Source: Hevea brasiliensis | Lineage: Eukaryota; Streptophyta; Magnoliopsida; Malpighiales; Euphorbiaceae | Length of the DNA stretch: 64,000 nt | Assembly: GCF_030052815.1 (NCBI RefSeq) | Contig: NC_079498.1 | Location: forward strand, 68,806,992-68,870,991 | Reading direction: 5' to 3' | Made by a program: the position numbers and the translations under genes | Notes under the pieces: generated by a model | Told to the model about the DNA's origin: nothing | What the model saw: only the letters and a program-made list of their open reading frames with translations | Databases searched by the model: none | Part shown: piece by piece, positions 11,793-23,784 of the stretch | Layout of the letters: every line of letters starts with the position of its first letter | Position numbering within the stretch: the stretch's first letter is position 1

Positions 11793-13973
11793 TTCCTTTC
11801 CACTGAAACACACAATTTCACAGTGTTTTAGTATCACAATTTATTATAACTCTAAAAATAAATTTAAATATACTTATACCTAGCTTTAATATGCTAAACT
11901 TGACGTTCTTTAAAATTTGTTTTTTGGAGTTACTATATACAACACTATTCAAGTCAATTTATTAACTTTCTAATGCTTAATAGGTATGGAAATTCTAATT
12001 TCACTCATATACCACATTTTGGTTACCTAATTTGTTGGTTTTGATTGTTTTCTCAAATTTTAAGTCTTTTAGGCAAAATTGTAAATTTTCAGTTTTGGTG
12101 TCCTGTTTTGCACTGTTCTATTGGTCATGTTGCTGTTAGAATTTGGCTAAGTTTTTCTTCATAGAAATTGTTTCTTATTGTCTTAAATTTATTTCCCTTT
12201 CTGAATCACTTCATTTGGAGTTTTGTATCTCAAGTTATAGCCATTTGAACATGGCGGGCCAGATTGGCCTAACCCAGATTTTCTAGGCACCAACTTGGTT
12301 CTAGCAGTTTTAGGTCACTAATTTTGGGTGGCTAAATGACTTGGTTAAGGGCATAATTTGGACTTGTGTTCTTCATGAAAGTTGTAGGACTATGTCTCAA
12401 CTTTCCACTGCTAAACTTTCAGGTCATTTGGACCTGCCTAGCCTCAGTTATGGCCAAATGAACAGATACTGTTCATTTGGTCATTTTTGTACAGGTCTGA
12501 TTGCCTAATCCGGATTTAGCCAATTTGTTCACTATGCTATAGTCACTTTCTGGGAATGATTCCCAAATGAAAAATGTGTCATTTTGTGTCTAGTTTCATT
12601 CTCAATTGGCCTCACACCAATTGGGTTTGTAAATTTTTAGTTTTGGTCCCTGAAAGGGACCTTGGTCATGCTGCCTATAGAACGTCCATAACCAATCCGA
12701 ATTTCCATTTGGTTCCAACACTTCCAACACACCACAATTGGTCATACATAACCATTTTTCAGCTCAAACAAGGTCAAACACACCATTTGACAAATTCTCA
12801 AAATTTTGTCTCCCAAACCCTAGGTCCAAAACTCTAACCTTGTAATTCATTCACTTATTGTAAATAAAGTATCTCACTATGTTCGACACACTTAATTACA
12901 CTTCTATATCACTTTAACTTCATCAAACTCAACCAATTTCAACTCCCATATAGGCTGGCTGAAATTCACAATTAGTTCCACAAATTTGTTTTGTTTCCAT
13001 TTTTCATAATTTCTAAGTTTATTCAACTATAAACGCAATAATTAAACTAGAAATTTCAAGTTTAGCTTACTAACCTTTCTTAGAATTTCAAATCCTTCAA
13101 TTCTCTATCTTTTTCCCTTTCTTTTCTCCTTTAAGCTTCTTTTCTAGTTGAGATAGCAAGTTTTCTTTAGGTTTAGGGTTAAACTTATGGGGCAAAACTA
13201 AGTTTTTCAAGCTTTAAAAGCTTGTTAATGGTGGAACAATGGAGGGAGAAAGGTTTGGGAAGTGTGGCTGCCTGCTTTGGTAAGGAAGAAGAAAATGATA
13301 TTTTCTTTTTTTTTTTTTTTTTCATTTTAGTGTTTTATTTTATGTATTTGAATTGGTCAAAATTTATAGGAATTTAAAAAATAATTTCGACATCATGATG
13401 ATGTCATCCAAGTGATGTAAACAACCTTTTTCTTTTCTTTTCTTTTCTTTTTTCATTTATTTTTCCTTAGTCCTTTAATTTAATTCTTAATCCCAAAATT
13501 TTCTTTTCTCTAATTTTATTAGGCAGTTAGGTCAGGAGTCAGCTCTAGGGGTGAATTGACCAAATCAGCCCTCGCTGGTTTGATTCGATTTGCTAGTTAT
13601 TCAATATTTCTTCTGGATCCCTGACCTAATTATTTGACCTACTTAACAATTCTTTTTCTTGATTTTCTCTTTTCCACTGTGTTCATAATAGTCCTAAGGA
13701 CAGCGGCGTCACATTTTACGATTCGAAATTTGAGTTTAAATTGACCTCGCAGTCATTCCCAAGAAGGTTACCCATCGCTGTGACTCTCGGCTCATTTAAC
13801 TTATTATGTTCTGTTTTTCTTATTTATACTTAACTAATTGACAATTACTAATTATTTATTTTCAGGACTTATCTAGTTGTCTTACATGTGGTTCTAATCC
13901 CCTTAATTATCCGGACCGCCACCGATCACCGGAATAGTGAAATATACTAGGCTATACAAATAGGGGTGTTACA
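11793..13973 (-). repeat. 3' LTR of element 2, truncated by insertion of element 1
   Basis: It matches 20185-22314 of the intact LTR and ends in GGGGTGTTACA at the PPT. The missing 1.3 kb was separated by element 1 and lies off the left side of the window. Poly-T (about 13300-13322) and TTTTC-rich tracts (about 13428-13451) are simple repeats. The ORF at 12574-12837 is an LTR artefact. Confidence 0.9.
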
Positions 13974-14020
13974 ATTCTCTCCCCCTTAAAATAAATTTCG
14001 TCTCGAAATTTTACCTGGCA

Positions 14021-15067
14021 TCAGTCTTTAAATAGTTGTGGGTGTTGTCTCCTCATATCCTCCTCTCGTTCCCAAGTGGCTTCTTGCCCCAAATGATGGT
14101 TCCACAACACTTTTACTAACGGTATCTGCTTGTTCCGTTGCTGCTTCACCTCATAAGCCAGAATCTCTATGGGTTCTTCCTCATATGTGAGATCTGGATT
14201 CACTTCAATTTCTTCTACTGGTAGTACATGAGATGGGTCTGATCGATACCTCCTCAACATAGACACATGGAAGACATTATGTATCTTCTCTAACTCTGGA
14301 GGTAGTGCCAAATGATATGCCAAAGGACCCACTCTTTCTAGAACTTCATATGGCCCGATGAAATGAGGACTCAGTTTCCCCTTTCTGCCGAATCTCATAA
14401 TTTTCTTCCAAGGGGAAACCTTGAGGAATACTTTCTCACCCACTATATACTCAATATCCTTTCTCTTTAAATTAATATAGGACTTCTGATGGTCTGATGT
14501 AGCTAAGAGTCGATCTCTGATCACCCTGATCTTCTCCTTGGTCTGCTGAACAATTTCGGGCCCAATCATCTTCCTTTCACCTACTTCACCACAACACAGG
14601 AGAGTTCTGCACTTTTTACCATACAAAGCTTCATATGGAGGCATCCCAAAGCTTGATTGGTAGCTGTTGTTGTAAGCAAACTCAATCAAAGGCAAGTGTG
14701 TCTCCCAACTGCCCTCAAACTCAGTCACACAAGCTCGTAGCATGTCCTTCAAGATCTGAATTACCCTCTCAGACTGGCCATCTGTCTGTGGGTGGAATGC
14801 CATACTGAAGTTCAATCTAGTTCCTAGGGCTCTCTGAAGACTACCCAAGAATCTAGAAGTGAACCTAGGATCTCTGTCTGATACAATGGATACTGGTACC
14901 CTATGCAGTCTTACTATCTCATCAATGTACAACTTGGCAAACCTTTCTAAACTATAGTCCATCCGAACTGGCAGAAAATGAGCAGACTTGGTTAATCTAT
15001 CAATAATGACCCAAACTGCATCATGACTCTTCTGTTTCCTTGGAAGTCCCATCACAAAATCCATCAT
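14021..15067 (-). CDS. Integrase core and chromodomain-like tail, element 2
   Basis: This 348-residue open frame starts at MMDFVMGLPRKQ. The DDE catalytic triad is visible: Asp in VWVIIDRLTK (about residue 23), Asp in VSIVSDRDPR (about 68) and Glu in GQSERVIQ (about 104). The GPY/F module (FIGPYEVLERVGPLAY) and [14 protein letters not shown] follow, then the C-terminal module from YEEEPIEILAYEVKQ to EREEDMRRQHPQLF, which has the length and aromatic pattern of chromovirus chromodomains thought to target heterochromatin. The upstream zinc-binding part is separated by stops (15068-15200), so the native polyprotein cannot be made. It is the best preserved coding piece of the element. Confidence 0.9.
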   Translation of the reverse strand: MMDFVMGLPRKQKSHDAVWVIIDRLTKSAHFLPVRMDYSLERFAKLYIDEIVRLHRVPVSIVSDRDPRFTSRFLGSLQRALGTRLNFSMAFHPQTDGQSERVIQILKDMLRACVTEFEGSWETHLPLIEFAYNNSYQSSFGMPPYEALYGKKCRTLLCCGEVGERKMIGPEIVQQTKEKIRVIRDRLLATSDHQKSYINLKRKDIEYIVGEKVFLKVSPWKKIMRFGRKGKLSPHFIGPYEVLERVGPLAYHLALPPELEKIHNVFHVSMLRRYRSDPSHVLPVEEIEVNPDLTYEEEPIEILAYEVKQQRNKQIPLVKVLWNHHLGQEATWEREEDMRRQHPQLFKD

Positions 15068-15568
15068 TATTCTCTCCTATTTCCATTTTGGTACTGGTAG
15101 TGGATGTAACAAATCAATGGGTACTTGATGCTCTGCCTTCACTTGTTGACAAGTTAGGCATTTGGAAACAAATTCTGCCACATCTCTTTTCATACCCATT
15201 CACCAGTAATGATCTTTTAGCCCTCTATACATTTTTATGCCACCAAGGTGCATGCAAAAAGGAGACTCATGTGCTTCCTTCAAAATGATCTTCCTCAAAT
15301 CAACATCATTAGGAACACACATTCTGCCCTGGTGTAGTAATAGACCGTCATCTCTTATTGAGAACTCATGTTTCTTGCCCTGCCTAGCTTCTTCTAATAA
15401 CTTTTGATATCTTTCATCATTTTGAGTGGCCATTCTGATCTGATCAATCAACGCTGGCTGTACATGCCATGCAACTACTGTCTGCCCCTCATCATTAATC
15501 TCTAAGCTGGCATGTAATGATCTCAACTCATGTACCATAGATAAAGGAGTAACCCATAAACTTGCCAT
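15068..15568 (-). pseudogene. RNase H end and HHCC zinc-binding N-terminus of integrase, element 2
   Basis: The open part 15200-15568 holds the linker after RNase H and the start of the integrase zinc module (LRKIILKEAHESPFCMHLGG, then KMYRGLKDHYW). The next codon is TGA where the family has TGG, followed after the stop by GMKRDVAEFVSKCLTCQQVK, which completes the HHCC module. A second Trp-to-stop (TAG) occurs just before MMDFVMG. Both breaks look like single G-to-A changes in TGG codons. It continues the RNase H reading frame from 15523-16104 with a shift. Confidence 0.82.
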
Positions 15569-16104
15569 AGTCTTGGAAATAAGGCATCAGCCACAACATT
15601 AGCTTTCCCTGGCTGATAGTCTATCAGACAATCATAGTCTTTTATCAACTCTAACCATCTCCTCTGTCTCAAATTCAACTTCTTCTGAGTGCCTAGATAC
15701 TTCAAACTCTTATGATCTGTGTAGATGTAGCACTTCTCCCCATACAAATAGTGTCTCCAGCTCTTAAGAGCGAACACAATAGCTGCAAGCTCCAAATCAT
15801 GAGTCGGATAGTTCCTCTCATGCGGTTTCAGCTGGCATGATGTATAGGCAATGATATTTCGATCTTGCATCAGTACACAGCCTAACCCATTGAGAGAAGC
15901 ATCATTATAAACTGTATATTCTTTACCCGGTGTAGGTAAAGTTAAGACTAGAGCCTCAGTTAAACATCTTTTTAATTCATCAAAACTCTGTTGACATTTA
16001 TCTGTCCACTGATATTTCACATCTTTTCGAAGTAAATTAGTCAATGGAGATGCCAACATGGAGAATCCCTTCACAAATCGACGGTAGTATCCAGCTAAAC
16101 CCAA
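15523..16104 (-). pseudogene. RT thumb and RNase H domain, element 2
   Basis: It opens with [14 protein letters not shown], the conserved segment after the RT palm, and continues into RNase H. The acidic positions are visible in [25 protein letters not shown] and [11 protein letters not shown], with the C-terminal [10 protein letters not shown]. The function would be removal of genomic RNA during cDNA synthesis. It is separated from RT by a frameshift around 16100-16230, where the ORF 16037-16249 covers the [13 protein letters not shown] segment. The 193-residue length matches the domain. It is non-functional as part of a broken pol. Confidence 0.85.
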
Positions 16105-16224
16105 AAAAACTATGAATCTCCATGATATTTTTGGGTGGCCTCCAATTAAGGACAGCTTCTATCTTACTTGAATCTACCTTGATGCCCTCTACTGATACTA
16201 CATGCCCCAAGAAAGATATTTCCT

Positions 16225-16629
16225 TCAGCCAAAATTCAGACTTTGACAATTTGCATATAGTTGTTTCTCCCTCAAGGTCTGCAGTACAATCTGCAGATGT
16301 CTATCATGCTCTTCTACACTCCTCGAATAGACCAATATATCATCTATGAATACCATAACAAACTGGTCGAGGCATGGTCTGAAGATAGTGTTCATCAGAT
16401 CCATAAAAGCAGCTGGAGCATTAGTTAACCTGAATGGCATGACCAAGAACTCATAATGGCCATAACGGGTTCTAAAGGCAGTTTTAGGAATACTCTGCTC
16501 TTGTACTTTAAGCTGATAATAACCTGATCTCAGGTCAATTTTGGAGAACACAACTGCACCCCTCAATTGATCAAACAAGTCATCAATGCAGGGCAATGGG
16601 TATCTGTTCTTTATTGTCACCTTATTCAA
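16225..16629 (-). pseudogene. Reverse transcriptase fingers-palm, element 2
   Basis: The frame contains [27 protein letters not shown] (catalytic Asp of motif A) and the motif C box [10 protein letters not shown], all typical of Ty3/gypsy. The usual [10 protein letters not shown] appears as [10 protein letters not shown] (Gly to Arg). The frame ends near QLYANC, where the family has QLYAKLSKCEFWL, showing a shift just after the palm. Confidence 0.88.
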
Positions 16630-17440
16630 CTGTCAATAGTCGATACATAAGTGGAGAGTGCCATCTTTCTTCTTAACAAATAACACTGCGCTTCCCAAGG
16701 TGACACACTAAGGTGGATAAAGCCCTTATCAAGCAGCTCTTGCAACTGCACTTTCAACTCTTTCAGTTCTACTGGTGCCATTCTATATGGTGTTATGGAG
16801 ATTGGGTCCACACCAGGCATAACATCAATCTCAAACTGCACTTCTCTTTCTGGAGGTAATCTTGGCAATTCATCAGGAAACACATCCAAAAAGTCACATA
16901 CTATAGGAATGTCCCTTAGTGTTGGACTCCCCACTTGGGTGTCTATCACATGTGCCAAGTATACTTCACACCCCTTTTTAATCATTCTTCTGGCTAGTGC
17001 AGCTGAAATGATGTTTGATGGTAGTAACTGCCTCTCCCCATGTATTACCACATCTCCATACCGAGGGAGACCAAAAGTGACTGTCTTCAGTCTACTGTCA
17101 ATCATAGCGTGATGCCTGGCTAACCAATCCATGCCCAAGATGATATCATAATCTCTTAAGGGCATTTTAATCAAATCTGACAGAAAAATATGTCCTTGGA
17201 TCACCAAAGGTCAATCTCTATAGATTCTGTTGACCCAAACCTCTTATCCTAATTGACTAGTTACTAGCACTTCAAAACCCATTTTGACACACGGAACAGC
17301 AAGTGAACTGACTATGCTAGCACTAACATATGAGTGGGTTGAACCCGGATGAAACAACACAAATACATCTTGATCAGAGATAGAGAATGTACCAGCTACA
17401 ACATCTAAAGTCTTAGCCTCTTGTCACTGTCTCATCGTAT
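16626..17440 (-). pseudogene. Aspartic protease and RT connection, element 2 (active-site Asp lost)
   Basis: The open part, 16626-17207, carries RDYDIILGMDWLARHHA (the C-terminal protease signature, ILGMDWL) and the linker [19 protein letters not shown] leading into RT. Upstream, around 17345-17365, the active-site segment reads LFHPGSTHSY where the sister copy at 25685-26005 reads LFDPGSTH, so the catalytic Asp is replaced by His. Stops separate the two halves (17208-17230). The protease would normally cut the Gag-Pol polyprotein; this copy cannot. Confidence 0.82.
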
Positions 17441-18677
17441 AAACCCTAGCTGAAGCACTTCCTTGTGCTGACTGACCAATAGTACCTTGACTGCCCGAAA
17501 CATTGCCTCTGCCTCTGCCTCTTCCTCTACCAACCGGTTGTGAACCTCTAGGAGCAGGACTCTGAATGGATCCTTCCGCAGTAGTAGGAGCTGGACCGAA
17601 TCTAGGAGCACTAGTGCAGTTTTTAGCAAGATGGCCCTTGCCTCCACAGTTAGAGTAGGCTCCTATTGCCCAATAGCATTCTCCCCCATGAACCTTGCCA
17701 TAAGTCTCACAAGGGCGGGGAGTTGTGAACCCCTGCTTGACTGCTGACCAGATCTAGGGGGTCTCTGTCCAGAGAATCTGCCCCTTCCAAACCTTCCACC
17801 TCGACCTCTACTAGGTCCCCTAAATTTCTTCTTCTTTCCAAAGGTACCACTAGGACTTTGCTCTACTGACTTTTCCCCCTTGTCTTTCTCTGATTTTTTA
17901 GCTTTCTCTGATTTTTCTTTTTGCTGGGGTCACTTCTGATTCAATTCTTTCCAACTCAAGTGCTTGAGAAATGAGCTCTAAGAAATTACTGTGTTTGAAT
18001 CCCACTACTTGCATCCGTAGGCTGGGCTTCAAATCCGTCTCAAATCTCTTACACCTTTCCTTGCTGGTAGAAAGGAGACTCCCAGCATAGTGGCTTAAGC
18101 GGAAGAACTCCCTCTCATATTCTACCACTGTTCTGTTGCCTTGTTTCAAACTTAGAAATTCTTGTAGCTTCTGATCCACATTTACATCTGAGACGTATTA
18201 CTGTCTGAACTCTCTGATGAAGTCACCCCAGGTCAGTACTGGTTGTTCAACCAAGCTGTGGGGGATGGTCTTCCACCAATCATAAGCATCCCCTTATAGC
18301 AAAGATACCGAATATTCAAATTTTAGCTCTTCTTGGCAGTGCAATTTCTTGAATACTCTGTCCATTCTCTCTAGCCACTGCTCTGCCTCTAAAGGGTCTA
18401 CTGTACCCTTAAATTATGTCACCCTATACTTCAATAGCTTATCATACTGTCTGACTGGAGCATGAGGTTGCACCACAGTAGTCTAGGGTGGAGCTTGAGT
18501 AGGCATACCCCCAGTCATTTGTTGGAACATCGCAGCCATCTGCTGAGCAAATTGTGTAGGAAACTGCAGCATTTGTGGGGCTAGTGCTACTTACCCACTA
18601 ACATTATGTAGAGCTGGGGCTTCTCCTTATGCCTCAGCTTCAATAGATTGCTCAACAGAGTGATCCCCTTCTTCCAT
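17441..18677 (-). pseudogene. gag of element 2
   Basis: Translation starts at the ATG whose first base is 18677 (MEEGDHSVEQS), just downstream of the PBS. The Retrotrans_gag core is visible at 17898-18179 (EFLSLKQGNRTVVEYEREF, ELERIESE). A basic Arg/Gly-rich segment follows, then zinc knuckles around 17600-17720 (HGGEC, NCGGKGHLAKNC), the first Cys of the second knuckle being lost. Several stops and a frameshift break it; the ORF 17432-17647 is an out-of-frame reading. Gag would form the virus-like particle. Confidence 0.82.
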
Positions 18678-18845
18678 AATAGTCTGGAGTAAGATATTTC
18701 CTAAACAAATAACACAAGGAGATTTCTCTCTGTTAGTTCATATTTATGATATAATGCACTGTATGTAACAAATAAGGACATTGAGCAGTTGTACTTAGCA
18801 AAGAAAAGACACAAATTCACAAGTTAAAACATACTTTAAAAATTT

Positions 18846-18857
18846 GCTTTGATACCA
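18846..18857 (-). other. Primer-binding site of element 2
   Basis: On the minus strand this reads TGGTATCAAAGC, one base different from the tRNA-iMet complement in element 1, and lies 8 bases inside the LTR end at 18866. Confidence 0.88.
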
Positions 18858-18865
18858 CTAAAACA

Positions 18866-21800
18866 TGTCACACCTTACCCCTCTGTAAGGCATAACATGA
18901 TCCCGTAGAATACCTAATGAACTACCGAACTTCACCTACCGATAACTCATTAAGTACCCTATAAGGAATTTTAAAATAACTTTCTTACCTTTTATAAGTG
19001 GTGAGCATTTTCTAATAGGTATCAAAACATTTAATTAGAGTTTGAAAACTAGTTAAGATTTTTGTCCCATTTTATTTTTTCACAAATTTTATAAAAATTT
19101 CGATAAAGTGCCATTTGTATTTTGAGAAAACAGTTCTTCAAATACCTGTAAAAAGCACTTCCAATGATGTATCTCATCAACTTCCTCAATCCCACATCCA
19201 TCCCAACCAATTTCAACATCATTTTTCAAATTCCAAAATTCAACATCATCAAAATGCTACTAAGTAATATCATTCAATTTAAAACAAAATACTTCCATTC
19301 ATATTTCATTAAAGATAAAACAATTTACATACTTCATTCCAAAAATTTACATTAGAAAACTCCAAACTAAAATTTATTAAAAGCTTTATACAACTACTCA
19401 AGACCATTTTCTACATTTACATACATCAAAATAATTTTTACAATCAGGGTATAAAATATACCCGATAAAACTTCAGAGAAGATGGCTCCACAATCCTTAG
19501 TAGCTCACTCTGCTGCTCCTCTAGTCTCTATATCTGCGACAGCAATAACAGTCATCGCTGAGTACTATGACTCAGTGGTGCACAACATACTAAACTAATC
19601 TTTATGCAGAATTTAAATCATACTTATTCGCAAATTTAACTGAACATGAGATATAAATTCAAAACATGATTTATAAAATTTTAATCCAAATAATTTCATT
19701 TCGAAAGTCTCAAAACAAATTTCATAAAAACACACAGTTATTTCATGTCATTCGAAACAATAATCATCTCAATAGCCAGAGGTTTATGAGAAGTCACATC
19801 ATAAGGCTAGCTAGCTCAAATATATGGGAACCCTTTTTTTTTCTTCTTCTACTGACACACACCTCAACACTTCAACCAGAGAAGGAATCAAAATTCGAAA
19901 CTGATTTCCCCCACTAGTCGTGCTAGTGAGGTATTCAAATATATGGTCATGACACTGTGGTTTCAAAACTATCTTATCATTTCAAACACAAACAATTAAT
20001 TTTTCAACAATTTAAATCAAAAGCATAATAAATATTTCAATCCAATTGTGTCACAATTTAATATCTCAATTCATTCAAAAATAATTTGCAGAAGAAAATT
20101 TACAGAAATTCTATGTTGTGCACAAACCTTATACGAGTCTCCTCTTAGCCTTGACTCGACACCTCGGGTTCTTTCCCTGTATTCCTTTTCACTGAAACAC
20201 ACAATTTATCATAACTCCAAAAAAAAAATTCAAATCTACTTATACCTAGCTTTAATATGCTAAACTTGACGTTCTTTAAAATTTGTATTTCAGGGTTACT
20301 ATTTACGACACTATTCAAGTCAATTTATTGACTTTCTAATGCTTAATAGGTATGGGAATTCCAATTTCACTCACATACCACATTTTCGTTACCTAATTTG
20401 TTGGTTTTGGTTGTTTTCTCAAATTTTAAGTCTTTTAGGCAAAATTACAAATTTTCAGTTTTGGTGTCCTGTCTTGCATTATTCCATTGGTCATGTTGCT
20501 GCTAGAATTTGGCTAAGTTTTCTATATGGAAATTGTTCCTTATTGTCTTAACTTTATTTCCCTTTTTGAATCACTCCATTTGGAGTTTTGTAGCTCAAGT
20601 TATAGCCATTTGAACATGGCTGGCCGGATTGGCCTAACCCAGATTTTCTGGGCACCAACTTGGCTCTGGCAGTTTTAGGTTACTAAATTTGGGTGGCTAA
20701 ATGACTTGGTTAAAGACATAGTTTGGACTTGTGTTCTTCATGAAAGTTGTAGGGATATGTCTCAACTTTCCACTGGTAAAGTTTCAGGTCATTTGCACCT
20801 GCTTAGCCCTAGTTATGGCCAAATAAACAAATACTATTCATTTGGTCATTTTTGTACAGGTCAGATTGCCTAATCCGGATTTGGCCAATTTGTTCATTAT
20901 GCTATGGTCACTTTCTGGGCATGATTCCCAAATGAAAAATGTGTCATTTTGCGTCTAGTTTCATTCCCAATTGGCCTCACACCAATTGGGTTAGTAAATT
21001 TTCAGTTTTGGTCCCTGAAAGGGACCTTGGTCATTCTGCCTGCAGAATGTCCATAACCAATACGAATTTCCATTTGGTTCCAACACTTCCAACACACCAC
21101 AATTAGTCATACATGATCATTTTTCAGCTCAAACAAGGTCAAACACACCATTTGACCAATTCTCAAAATTTTATCTCCCAAACTCTAGGTCCAAAACCCT
21201 AACCTTGTAATTCATTCACTTATTGCAAATAAAGTATCTCACTATGTTCTACACTTCTATATCACTTTAACTAAACTCAACCAATTTCAACTCCCATATA
21301 GGCTAGCTGAAATTCACAATTAGTCCCACAAATTTGTTTTGTTTCCATTTTTCATAATTTCTAAGTTTATTCAACTATAAACACAATAATTAAACTAGAA
21401 ATTTCAAGTTTAGCTTACTTACCTTTCTTAGAATTTCAAATCCTTCAATTCTCTATCTTTTTCCATTTCTTTTCTCCTTCAAGCTTCTTTTCTAGTTGAG
21501 ATAGCAAGTTTTCTTTAGGTTTAGGGTTAAACTTATGGGGCAAAACTAAGTTTTCAAGCTTTAAAAGCTTGTTAATGGTGGAACAATGAAGGGAGAGAGG
21601 TTTGGGAAGTGTGGCTGCTAGCTTGGGTAAGGAAGAAGGAAATGATATTTTCTTTTTCTTTTTTTTTTCATTTTAGTGTTTTATTTTATGTATTTGAATT
21701 GGTCAAAATTTGTAGGAATTTAAAAAATAATTTTGACATCATAATGATGTCATCCAAGTGAAGTAAACAACCTTTTTCCTTTCTTTTCTTTTTTCATTTA

Positions 21801-22314
21801 TTTTTCCTTAGTTCTTTAATTTAATTCTTAATCCCAAAATTTTCTTTTCTCTGATTTTATTGAATAGTTAGGTCAGGAGTCAGCTCTAGGAGTGAATTGA
21901 CCAAATCGCCCTTCGCTGATTCGATCCAGTTTACTAGTTATTCAATATTTCTTCCATATCCTTGACCTTATTATTTGACTTACTTAACAATTCTTTTTCA
22001 TGATTTTCTCTTTTCCACTATGTTCGCAATAGTTCTAAGGACCGTAGCGTCACATTTTACGATTTGAAATTTGAGTTTAAATTGATCTCACAGTCCTTCT
22101 CGAGAAGGTCACCCTTTGCTGTGACTCTCGGCTCATTTAACTTATTATGTTCTATTTTTCTTATTTATACTTAACAAATTGATAATTACTAATTATTTGT
22201 TTTCAGGGCTTATCTAGTTGTCTTAGATATGGTTCTAATCCCCTTAATTATCCGGACAGCCACCGGTCATCGGAATAGTGAAATATACCAGGCTATACAA
22301 ATAGAGGTGTTACA
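18866..22314 (-). repeat. 5' LTR of element 2 (complete, 3,449 bp)
   Basis: On the plus strand it starts TGTCACACCTTACCCC and ends GAGGTGTTACA. It is the reference used here to align the interrupted LTR of element 3 (22658-23621 and 63044-64000) and the truncated LTR at 11793. No gene: the small ORFs at 19164, 19666, 20048 and 20339 are chance frames. Confidence 0.92.
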
Positions 22315-22511
22315 AACTATCTCTCTGATAATGTGATAACGCCTTTCTATGTGTTTGGATTTCTAGTGATACTGGGGTTCCCTAGCCTGTATGACCGCTC
22401 CATTGTTGTCACAGTAAAGTGGAACTGCTGACTCAATTGAAGGAACTACTGTAAGTTCTGTCACTGTAAGAAACTTGGTACACGAGGTGAGCAATCGATG
22501 AGTAAATAGTG
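22315..22511 (-). pseudogene. Fragment of a copia RNase H region
   Basis: About 22315-22464 is similar to 28420-28565 of the copia element (shared TTTCTATGTGTTTGGATTT and GAAGGAACTA-TGTAAGTTC). It is therefore a short orphan of the same copia family, joined to the right end of element 2. The remaining 47 bases (22465-22511) match nothing I recognise. Confidence 0.75.
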
Positions 22512-22610
22512 TTGGTTAAAGTGCTGTGGAACCATCATTCAGGCCAGGAAGCTACTTGGGAATGAGAGGAGGACATAAGGAGACAGCATCCATAGCTGTT
22601 CAGAGACTGA
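22512..22610 (+). pseudogene. Integrase tail of gypsy element 3
   Basis: Only the last 32 codons survive: LVKVLWNHHSGQEATW, then EEDIRRQHP and the stop at 22608-22610. This is the end of the chromodomain-like tail. There is a stop or shift after ATWE and a TAG in place of a Gln codon before LFRD. A PPT-like AAGGGGGAGAGAAT and an LTR follow, so this is the 3' part of a plus-strand element whose 5' part is missing. Confidence 0.82.
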
Positions 22611-22657
22611 TACCAGGTAAAATTTCGAGATGAAATTTATTTTAAGGGGGAGAGAAT

Positions 22658-23621
22658 TATAACACCCCTATTTGCATAGCCTGATATATTTCACTGTTCA
22701 GGTGATCGATGTCTGTCTAGACAATTAAGAGAATTAGAACCACGTCTAAGATACCTAGTTATGCCCTGAACGCAAATAATTAGTAATTGCCAAATAGCTA
22801 AGTATAAATAAGAAAAACAGAACATAAAAAGTTAAATGAGCTGGGAGTCACAGCAATGGGTGACCTTCTCGGAAATGACTGCGAGGTCAGTCTAAACTCA
22901 AATTTTGAACAGTAAAATGTGACGCCGCGGTCCTTAGGACCATTGCAAACATAGTGGAAAAGAGAAAATCACGAAAAAGAATTGTTAAGCAGGTCAAATA
23001 ATTAAGTTAGGGATCCGGAAGAAATATAGAATAATTTGCAAACCGGATTGAACCAGCGAGGGGTAATTTGGTCAATTCACCTCTAGAGCTGACTCCTGAC
23101 CTAACTGTCCAATAAAATTGGAGAAAAGAAAATTTCAGGATCGAGAATTAAATTAAAGAAACAAGAAAAAATAAATAAAAAAAGGAAAAACTTTATTTAC
23201 ATCACCTTAGCTCACCATTATGATGTCATAAATTAAATTTAATTTACCCACTTTAATTGATTAAGTCAAATTGACTTAATAAAAGATAAAAATACATAAA
23301 AATTAAACAATTATTCATTTCTTCTTCCCCAACCCATTCAGCAGCCACACTTCTAACCCTCTTTCATTTTTGTTTCACTATTAAAGCTTGCACCAAGCTT
23401 CCAAATCACCCAACTAAATCCTAATTTCCCCAAAATTAACCCATAAAACCTTGTTTTCTTCTCTTGAGGAAGTGATTTAGCAAGAAAGAAAGGAGAAAAG
23501 AGGAGAAGAATTGAAGATTGAACTTCAAAGTTCAAGGTTAGTGAGTTAATTGAAAATTATAGTTTATTACTTGTATTCTTGGTGTAATTAACTTAGAACT
23601 TGTGTAAAATCAAACAAAAGC
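22658..23621 (+). repeat. 3' LTR of element 3, first part (interrupted at 23621)
   Basis: It starts TATAACACCCC (terminal TG mutated to TA) and is collinear with the reverse complement of 21360-22314. It stops at CAAACAAAAGC, where the block 23622-63043 begins. The LTR resumes at 63044 with AAAAC at the matching position, so the two pieces were once contiguous. The minus-strand ORF 23353-23535 is not a gene. Confidence 0.88.
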
Positions 23622-23700
23622 TGTAATGATCGCGCTCCAACCACTAGAGGAATTGTCCACTTTGGCTATAAGCCTCACGGTTTTGTCCCATAAGTGCAAT

Positions 23701-23784
23701 GGAGAACTTCCCAGGAGGTCACCCATCCTAGGATTTCTCTCAAGTGAGCACGCTTAACCCTGGAGTTCTTCCAACTCTCCAGGC
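23701..23784 (-). ncRNA. 5S rRNA-like domain in Cassandra LTR (copies also at 24064-24147 and 24427-24510)
   Basis: On the minus strand it contains GGTTAAGCGTGCT and CTAGGATGGGTGACCTCC, matching the internal control region (box A, intermediate element, box C) of plant 5S rRNA. The flanks diverge from 5S, so this is not a ribosomal gene. In this TRIM family the domain is known as a Pol III promoter and transcript unit. The third copy has ATCTAGGGAT in place of ATCCTAGGAT and is less well preserved. Confidence 0.85.

Larger units (their letters stand above)
11793..22314 (-). mobile_element. Gypsy element 2 (Tekay/Del-like chromovirus), full coding set, decayed
   Basis: On the minus strand the order is complete 5' LTR (18866-22314), PBS, gag, protease, RT, RNase H, integrase with chromodomain-like tail, PPT and 3' LTR (11793-13973, cut short by the insertion of element 1). 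All pol domains are present and in the usual Ty3/gypsy order, but the reading frame has several stops and shifts. The right flank at 22315 is a copia fragment; the left flank lies beyond element 1 and is outside the window, so no target duplication can be checked. Confidence 0.9.

Noticed and set aside
12574..12837. ORF in the element 2 LTR
   Set aside because: The homologous position in the other LTR (about 20940-21200) is not preserved as an ORF.
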